From contig SMMW01000522.1 of NCBI GenBank assembly GCA_004794655.1, positions 3,658,001 to 3,722,000 on the forward strand: a stretch of DNA of 64,000 nt. The letters run 5' to 3'. The notes under the pieces are model-generated. The model made no database searches and had not been told where the DNA came from. It was given only the letters and a program-made list of their open reading frames with translations. Within the stretch, counting starts at the first letter, position 1, and every line of letters starts with the position of its first letter. Positions 62,337 to 64,000 of this stretch are shown piece after piece. A program made the position numbers and the translations under genes. The DNA comes from Marisa cornuarietis (Eukaryota; Mollusca; Gastropoda; Architaenioglossa; Ampullariidae).

Positions 62337-62911
62337 TTGGTGCTTTAGCTGCCTGCTTGCAGCCATAGCCTTGCCCTACAATTGCCCTACTACTAGCATT
62401 GCCCTCTCTTGCTTTCTCTTTTACAGTATTTATACAGTATTACAGCCATCATTTATACATTAATCCCACCAGGCCATAGCTTTAGGGTGACCAAATTGTC
62501 AATTGGCAGGACAAAGACGCTTACTTTCTTTGTCCATAATTCACCTGAATAAGGCTTGGCTAGGCTCTGTGTGTATGAGAGAACTTTTATGAAGTAGGCC
62601 TAAACCCATTTCAATGATTCAGACAATGCTTTTTGGAAATACTTCTACATATTAGCAGACTAATGTCAGTTGTAAGGAAGAAGTGTTTTTATTTTTGTAT
62701 GACTTTCTTAGCTCATTAGAATATTCGTGTTTATGTATTATTTAAAACTTCAGTTTCAACAGAAATGTAAACAACTACATTTTATTAGGGCCAAAAATGG
62801 TTTGGAGAAGATGGGCAGCTTCTTACTCTTCCAGATCCTCTTCGTTGTACACCTTCTCGACCCCCAGTGCCAGAAACTTCAGAACCTCACTTAGAAACGA
62901 TCTTTAAGAAG
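29091..62911 (+). CDS. CC2D2A: CC2D2A-like ciliary transition-zone protein, N-terminal exons (partial gene)
   Basis: Thirteen exons splice into 514 uninterrupted codons: 29091-29180, 32843-32908, 33855-33929, 37322-37589, 42558-42682, 43732-43824, 44791-44868, 49845-50006, 51693-51833, 55169-55208, 57759-57899, 58843-58982 and 62789-62911. Every junction keeps the frame and has AG/GT borders. The protein is charged and coiled-coil rich (RQHLDEVIQNQQQLL, SSSLRARMRDRLQKAK, EKEAREERKRQRSLRE), then has DAFMPSAEEAFDFF, KRLRFLEDEGFYVGIRPLVS and KWFGEDGQLLTLPDPLRC. The last motifs fit my memory of the stretch before the first C2 domain of CC2D2A, a protein of the ciliary transition zone needed for ciliogenesis. 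The C2 domains and the peptidase-like C-terminus would lie beyond the window. The gene model is strong; the name comes from recall and needs an alignment. Confidence 0.75.
30620..31047. repeat. Inverted repeat of a dispersed element
   Basis: About 30624-30700 (TACCCTTTTATTTTATCC, TATTATTAGTGGTGTTACTG) is mirrored by about 30953-31046 (CAGTAACAACACCACTAACA, ATATAAAAGGGTAAGTAACA). A related third copy is at about 56790-56985. Between the arms, 30757-30800 holds the inverse of the molluscan-type block also present at 49115. Confidence 0.7.
31048..32842. other. Intron sequence without recognised gene
   Basis: Part of CC2D2A intron 1. A short LINE-tail-like block (GGATATGGCACTATATAAGT) is at about 31753-31775, similar to one at 55500-55550. 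Nothing else recognised. Confidence 0.5.
32843..32908 (+). CDS. CC2D2A: CC2D2A exon 2
   Basis: 22 codons, DLETERAYQSFLETDGKSSF then AE; acceptor CTTTTGCAG, donor GTATGT, phase 0 on both sides. Confidence 0.75.
33001..33063 (+). mobile_element. L2-like LINE 3' end stub (TTATTA-tail family)
   Basis: 63 bp containing TTTTAAGCGCTAAGAGCATG, GTGTGAATATGCTATAAAAA and a TTATTATTATTA tail, matching the 3' UTR of the copies at 18.5 and 21.8 kb. An extreme 5' truncation. Confidence 0.85.
33460..33705 (-). pseudogene. Rex1/Babar-like reverse-transcriptase fragment
   Basis: Reads TLYKHLEKPKKHVRLSFADF, SSAFNTLQPYCLALRL and HQLLLWILYLFT on the reverse strand, the FSSAFNT.QPH block typical of Rex1-like LINEs. 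Homologous to the forward fragment at 50.56 kb, but a different copy. Confidence 0.75.
33855..33929 (+). CDS. CC2D2A: CC2D2A exon 3
   Basis: 25 codons ending in the basic run KTRRRQRKKS; acceptor TTGCTTCTAG, donor GTAAGC. Confidence 0.75.
33930..35480. other. Intron sequence without recognised gene
   Basis: Part of CC2D2A intron 3. An open stretch at 34970-35260 shows no domain and no splice fit. Confidence 0.5.
35482..35840 (-). pseudogene. L2-like LINE linker/RT-start fragment
   Basis: Reverse-strand reading gives IKAGLDSTGSSIFSETSC, EVRNTIAQYPKSFSLDPVPT and HFLHACLNSPIPTITS. The SLDPVPT block marks the start of the RT domain in L2/CR1-type LINEs. Confidence 0.7.
36084..36172 (+). mobile_element. 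Rex1-like LINE 3' end stub
   Basis: ATGTATGTATTATCTCT, CTAGTATGAGCACTAT and CCTTGGGGATGAATAAAG match the 3' end of the 50.56-51.11 kb element. A third, shorter remnant (GGATAAATAAAGTTTTATTG) is at about 44580-44612. Confidence 0.75.
36180..36385 (+). mobile_element. LINE-like 3' tail with TTATTA end
   Basis: GAAATTGTGCTTTATAAATT followed by ATTATTATTAT, the same plan as the L2-like tails; coding part absent. Confidence 0.5.
36501..36755. mobile_element. MITE copy 1 (GTTGCACAACA termini)
   Basis: 255 bp with ends GTTGCACAGCA and TGTTGTGCAAC. Interior blocks GTCAGACTTAAACACCTTTA, TTTTAAAAATTCTAAAATTG and AAGTGTTTAAAATTAGAAA recur inverted in copy 2. Confidence 0.8.
36976..37241. mobile_element. 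MITE copy 2, inverted relative to copy 1
   Basis: 266 bp. Termini GGGGCCAGTTGCACAACAC and GTGTTGTGCAACTGGTCCC are inverse with one mismatch over 19 bases. The whole interior is the reverse complement of copy 1. Superfamily unknown; no coding capacity. Confidence 0.85.
37322..37589 (+). CDS. CC2D2A: CC2D2A exon 4
   Basis: 89 codons plus one base; acceptor GAAACAG, donor GTGAGT. It holds a coiled-coil stretch (NLSRQHLDEVIQNQQQLLMA) followed by an acidic tail with five consecutive Asp. Confidence 0.8.
38134..38945 (-). mobile_element. L2-like LINE 3' end, third family
   Basis: Begins with a (TAA)n tail. The reverse-strand coding end reads WTTFSLASKKWNSLSHHICH and ATFKRSLKTYLFTNYYL, and further 5' SKLDYSNSS-type sequence near 38790. 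This matches the fragments at 26.8 and 27.7 kb and is different from the two other L2-like families. Confidence 0.8.
39000..39330 (+). pseudogene. Internally deleted LINE: endonuclease scrap joined to RT scrap
   Basis: LLSSWNAKVG (about 39008-39037), the endonuclease GDWNAKV-type block, is followed within about 150 bp by IFNCRILAEKHLKHQQDLYH and NFIDFRKAFDRV (about 39195-39290), an RT block normally hundreds of codons away. The middle of the element is missing. The sequence to about 39900 may be more of the same element and shares GAGGAGATGGGCACCACC-type text with the SINE at 61.9 kb. Confidence 0.6.
40168..40339 (+). pseudogene. BED-type zinc-finger fragment of a hAT-like transposase
   Basis: Reads CIFQNCWLKDLQ, a stop, then KSKCGFCNLSLNIASMGKAS and LKAHLITERR. 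The W...KC..C...SMG..SLK.H pattern is that of BED-like fingers found in hAT-derived proteins. One in-frame TGA and no further transposase: a relic. Confidence 0.55.
40340..41463. other. Intron sequence without recognised gene
   Basis: Part of CC2D2A intron 4; nothing recognised. Confidence 0.5.
41464..42169 (-). mobile_element. L2/CR1-like LINE 3' end (GAT-tail family)
   Basis: Starts with (GAT)n at 41464 and carries a continuous 167-codon terminal reading frame: LTQAAANSLAVATIISRLDY, QLDRLQRVQNTAARIVTHAK, LHWLPVNKRIDHKVLSIAQS, VEDTNKKRTGARAFKNAAPK, TTFRKRLKTHLFS. This is the cleanest C-terminus of the family here, more intact than the long copy at 14.3 kb. Its 5' break is at ACTACGGCCCATGCTGAC. 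Confidence 0.92.
42558..42682 (+). CDS. CC2D2A: CC2D2A exon 5
   Basis: Completes the split GAA codon, then 41 codons including SMEETFKRDD and SSSLRARMRDRLQKAK; acceptor TTTTACAG, donor GTCAGT. Confidence 0.8.
42683..43731. other. Intron 5 of CC2D2A, nothing recognised
   Basis: AT-rich sequence without domain or repeat match. Confidence 0.5.
43732..43824 (+). CDS. CC2D2A: CC2D2A exon 6
   Basis: 31 codons of charged coiled coil, EEAEGEIEKEAREERKRQRS onward; acceptor TGTCTTAG, donor GTATTT. Confidence 0.8.
44100..44250 (+). mobile_element. LINE-like 3' tail remnant
   Basis: CCTAAAGCATGATCCTTCAT, ATACACTATATAAATCATA and a TTATTATTATT end follow the L2-like tail plan; no coding sequence remains. 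Confidence 0.5.
44791..44868 (+). CDS. CC2D2A: CC2D2A exon 7
   Basis: 26 codons, INEAEIERATAEKAHQLRLR then WQKMGQ; acceptor TTGTTGCAG, donor GTTATC (weak). The following intron contains the full-length RTE. Confidence 0.75.
45304..45318. repeat. Target-site duplication, left copy
   Basis: TAGATTTTTTGTAGT, identical to 48481-48495 across the RTE insertion. Confidence 0.93.
45319..48480 (-). mobile_element. Full-length RTE LINE with perfect 15 bp target duplication
   Basis: The 3162 bp element is exactly bounded by TAGATTTTTTGTAGT on both sides. Read on the reverse strand it opens with ACTCCGCCTGGAAACCCC and a GTTAGCAACCCCACCC leader, typical of RTE 5' ends as I recall them, then the single long polyprotein. 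The polyprotein stop is followed by only four bases before the duplication; a nearly absent 3' UTR with no poly(A) is an RTE hallmark. It lies antisense in a CC2D2A intron. The intact 5' end and perfect duplication point to a recent insertion. Confidence 0.93.
45323..48318 (-). pseudogene. RTE endonuclease-reverse transcriptase with one frameshift
   Basis: The frame opens at ATG 48318 (first Met inside the element) and runs as endonuclease: TWNIRTLYERGK, LGLCETRW (catalytic Glu). One single-base shift at about 47870-47880 (after KEDFYN) moves it to the second frame, which then stays open to the stop at 45323. The second part has LKIIMGDMNAKV, AASDHHLLVA, KAAGPDGIPAEAL, VDFEKAFDSVDRE, VRQGCMLSPTIF, LDFADDISLLS and the C-terminal GRRRVGRPRQTWRRS. 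All catalytic residues of both enzymes are present. Total coding capacity is about 995 residues, normal for RTE. The frameshift could be real or a sequencing error. Confidence 0.9.
48481..48495. repeat. Target-site duplication, right copy
   Basis: TAGATTTTTTGTAGT, identical to 45304-45318. Confidence 0.93.
48496..49844. other. Intron sequence with one molluscan-type dispersed repeat
   Basis: At 49109-49175 the block TTTAATTGGTGTTTTACGCC, CAGCAACTAAGGCTATATCA is a repeat I recall as widespread in molluscan genomes. The remainder shows nothing recognised. Confidence 0.55.
49845..50006 (+). CDS. CC2D2A: CC2D2A exon 8
   Basis: 54 codons (ESLTANCVKWKSTLAQHLES onward, ending NDHNPE), acceptor AACTGAG with a modest pyrimidine run, donor GTAAAC. 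Joining gives NPE-DAFMPSAEEAF, which reads naturally. Confidence 0.72.
50100..50325 (+). pseudogene. L2-like LINE C-terminal scrap
   Basis: CRSIFLELCRIMHIRPILAV and LDYCSCLCITNRLQRARNNA resemble the CR.AY.E..KI..IR and LDYCNSL...LQRVQN.A blocks of L2-like elements, with deletions. It directly follows CC2D2A exon 8. Confidence 0.55.
50560..51113 (+). mobile_element. Rex1/Babar-like LINE fragment with 3' end
   Basis: Reads GRGVDDAKLFILNTLYKHLE, ARLLFGDFSSAFNTVQPHLL, HQLPLWILDFLTNRQQRVSV and TGSPSRLLF, then jumps to a 3' UTR with repeated GTATATGTATGTATTATCTC and an end CCTTGGGGATAAATAAAGTG. The FADD part and thumb are deleted. The FSSAFNT.QPH and NRQQRV blocks are those of Rex1-like elements. 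Confidence 0.8.
51114..51692. other. Intron sequence, nothing recognised
   Basis: AT-rich end of CC2D2A intron 8. Confidence 0.5.
51693..51833 (+). CDS. CC2D2A: CC2D2A exon 9
   Basis: 47 codons starting DAFMPSAEEAFDFFARVWEQ; acceptor TGTTTTCAG, donor GTAGGG. The SAEEA.DFF motif is one of the reasons for the CC2D2A call. Confidence 0.82.
51834..55168. other. Large GC-richer intron without gene
   Basis: Intron 9 of CC2D2A. It has a (TA)n tract at 52005-52028. A GC-richer block at about 53200-54500, unlike its surroundings, carries three identical 15 bp palindromes. No reverse transcriptase, transposase or splice-compatible exon was found; the 52.3-53.2 kb part could be a retroelement 5' region, which I could not prove. 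Confidence 0.45.
53741..53956. promoter_or_regulatory. Three identical X-box-like palindromes
   Basis: GTTGCCCCAGGCAAC occurs at 53741-53755, 53827-53841 and 53942-53956. It consists of inverted half-sites GTTGCC and GGCAAC with a three-base spacer, the form of an RFX-family X-box. RFX factors are known to control ciliary genes, and the host gene here is ciliary. The sites lie in an intron inside GC-richer, possibly repeat-derived DNA, so a regulatory role is inference. Confidence 0.35.
55169..55208 (+). CDS. CC2D2A: CC2D2A exon 10 (microexon-sized)
   Basis: 13 codons plus one base, TEGDDEGEQLKVE; acceptor CTTTTGCAG, donor GTATTT. It is accepted because both phases fit its neighbours. Confidence 0.68.
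55209..56059. other. Intron sequence with a LINE-tail remnant
   Basis: AATAATAATAATACTACAGT then TTTGTATAGCGCCATATCCA at about 55478-55530 is a reversed L2-like tail. The rest is CA-rich and unrecognised. Confidence 0.5.
56060..56600 (-). pseudogene. LINE RT C-terminal fragment (Rex1/jockey-like)
   Basis: On the reverse strand: YHQEVDHMVVWCCDNNL, then TREMVVDLCRKRA-type text, SGEAIELVDHFKILGTTSSK and LIKKAQQQLY, with shifts between. This is the post-FADD region (WC..NNL..N..KT.E...DFRR, FK.LGT). Confidence 0.65.
57196..57466. mobile_element. piggyBac-like MITE flanked by TTAA
   Basis: TTAA at 57196-57199 and 57463-57466 flank a 263 bp non-coding element. The ends are CCTTCTTAGGGCGA on the left and, inverted, CCCTTTGAGGGCGA on the right. 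TTAA target sites and CCC(T)n ends are known piggyBac features. Inside is a perfect 8 bp hairpin CACGATAC-CAAGT-GTATCGTG (57312-57332) and repeated GCCCATCGT/AGCCACGAT motifs. Confidence 0.75.
57759..57899 (+). CDS. CC2D2A: CC2D2A exon 11
   Basis: 46 codons with split codons at both ends, including GYGPVAVRRSETVQPEKLQE; acceptor TTTTTGCAG, donor GTAACT. Confidence 0.82.
58128..58260. mobile_element. Fragment related to the right end of the hAT-like interval
   Basis: GCCTGACGAG, TGTACCTGGGCCCATGGCTG and GGGGGCCTGACCTTGGTCAG mirror the reverse complement of about 24270-24380 (CCTGACGAGG, CGGCTGTGAAGGGGGCC, GGCCTTGGTCAGTGG). Confidence 0.6.
58843..58982 (+). CDS. CC2D2A: CC2D2A exon 12
   Basis: 46 codons, DAVKRLRFLEDEGFYVGIRP then LVSLHNEKRM and LLNELEQ; acceptor TTACTTCAG, donor GTGTGT. 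Among the most family-typical exons here. Confidence 0.85.
58983..61646. other. Intron 12 of CC2D2A, left part
   Basis: AT-rich to about 60180, then a GC-richer block with no recognised domain. A short tandem duplication lies at about 60518-60577 and 60616-60675 (AAGTCCTCAGCAGCCTCTAA, AAACTGCATACATATAAGTC). Confidence 0.5.
61814..61824. repeat. SINE target-site duplication, left copy
   Basis: ATCACCTCAGC, repeated at 62095-62105. Confidence 0.9.
61825..62094 (+). mobile_element. tRNA-derived SINE
   Basis: The head resembles a tRNA with an internal pol III promoter: A-box-like GCGGTTAGAGCACTGG (61837-61852) and B-box GGTTCAATTCC (61873-61883), about 35 bases apart. A body with GAGGAGATTGGCACCACC follows, then a tail of CTTTAC repeats and T residues. 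It is exactly bounded by an 11 bp duplication. The partner LINE that mobilised it is not identified. Confidence 0.88.
62095..62105. repeat. SINE target-site duplication, right copy
   Basis: ATCACCTCAGC, identical to 61814-61824. Confidence 0.9.
62789..62911 (+). CDS. CC2D2A: CC2D2A exon 13 (last in window)
   Basis: 41 codons, GQKWFGEDGQLLTLPDPLRC onward to LETIFKK; acceptor TTTATTAG, donor GTACGA. The frame ends in phase 0 and the gene continues beyond 64000. Confidence 0.85.
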
Positions 62912-64000
62912 GTACGATTTAAATGCACTACATGACATTTTATGAAGATGGTTTAGTGGTTAGAGCACCAGTTGATCCAGGGAACAGAATCATACACTAA
63001 TAGTCATGTGATCATATTTATTGAAGGCAAGTATATGTTCTAAAATTTATTTTGATTATAAACATATATGTTGTAATTATGAACAAGTAAAACATGATTT
63101 TTTTCATGATAGTCTGTTGTAGTATTTTTAACATATAAAATACACCATGCAAAATACATGATAGAAACCTGTTGCCTCCTAGCAACCATTGTCTTTCACT
63201 TCTTCCCCTCTATAGCAAAGTATGTAAGCAGCTACATTATTAGCTTATGGTATTTATGTTATTGCTGCTCTTCTGTTTTGCCAATTAATGCTGAATATCA
63301 TAGAAAAAAAACTTGATCATCCTAAACAGGTCTTAAACATATAGCTGGCTTTTTGCATCGAGAAGTAACTTGAGCTTTTTGTGTTTGCCACTTGATATGG
63401 GAGCAGATGACACTTTACCACACCCTGATCAATGGATAATGGTCCAACTGCCTTGTGGGTAATGTTGGGAAAGATACAAGCTAAGGGAGTAAACCCCTAC
63501 AAATCATAATGTTAACTTGGTATCTGTAGGTAATAACCTTCTGCAATTAAAGTACCTGCCAGCTCGTTCATGACTAGCCCAACCCATTGGCTGTGTTTCA
63601 TTTAAACAGGAAGATGGGCGCCAGTAAGTTTATAAACTAGAAACAGGATCATGGATATTTATTTCAAAAGAAACATCCAGATCAGTTGAGGCCCATATCA
63701 AAATGACCATGCACCTTATAGCAGGCTTCAAGGTAGGGATAGCAAAAAATGTGCTAATAGAACCAAACTAGATAAAAGCTGAAAGAAGGGGCATCAGTTG
63801 GTATGTGGGGTGTCTGCACATTACACCAGTGAAACAACTTGCCCATGAGCTAGAACGGTATAAGTGGGACTGATGGGGGTCAGATCGCCAGAATTTGGAG
63901 AGAGCAACTGACAAGGGCCATAAAACCTTGTACAATGGGGAGGACACCAGACATGAGCATGGCGTGGGCTTCCTTATCCATAGAAATATGGTGAACATCA
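62912..64000. other. Start of CC2D2A intron 13, nothing recognised
   Basis: No further exon with correct phase, and no repeat family that I recognise, before the window ends. Confidence 0.5.

Overview
This is a piece of an animal nuclear genome, not a bacterial one. It is AT-rich, its genes are split into short exons with GT/AG borders, and LINE retrotransposons, short DNA transposons and microsatellites fill the space between exons. A mollusc, possibly a gastropod, fits best. The basis is the gene content, the mix of RTE-, L2/CR1- and Rex1-like LINEs, and a dispersed repeat (around 49.12 and 30.77 kb) that I recall from molluscan genomes; no database search was possible.

Two host genes lie on the + strand. 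(1) Positions 203-5769 hold the 3' end of a TRPA1-type cation channel: the pore/S6 exon, the TRP-like segment and the C-terminal coiled coil. Its five exons join in one reading frame to a stop codon, and a poly(A) signal follows at 5860. (2) Positions 29091-62911 hold the 5' part of a gene I read as CC2D2A, the ciliary transition-zone protein linked to Joubert and Meckel syndromes. Thirteen exons join without a frame break into 514 codons and the gene continues past the window. Between the two genes, and inside their introns, nearly everything recognisable is mobile or repetitive DNA.

Layout. 0.65-3.49 kb: RTE-like LINE, reverse orientation, inside the TRPA1 pore-proximal intron. 6-10 kb: microsatellites, a decayed LINE fragment and a short ORF with a 30-residue repeat. 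10.08-13.4 kb: a diverged tandem array of about 185 bp units interrupted by LINE tails. 14.28-17.6 kb: long L2/CR1-like LINE, reverse. 18.1-22.7 kb: further L2-like tails. 19.8-24.5 kb: an interval bounded by hAT-like inverted ends. 25.4-26.45 kb: two-exon fragment of an unnamed zinc-finger-like gene, frameshifted. 26.8-27.7 kb: LINE tails. From 29 kb on, the CC2D2A introns carry LINE tails, Rex1-like reverse-transcriptase fragments, a BED-finger fragment, an inverted pair of MITEs (36.5-37.24 kb), an almost intact full-length RTE with a perfect 15 bp target-site duplication (45.3-48.5 kb), a TTAA-flanked piggyBac-like MITE (57.2 kb) and a tRNA-derived SINE nested in an L2-like tail (61.8 kb).

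The most useful observations are: the TRPA1 pore exon lacks the glycine that normally precedes the selectivity-filter acid; the 45.3-48.5 kb RTE is recent and broken by a single frameshift; and several insertions can be delimited to the base. I did not find evidence for a wholly new biological system.
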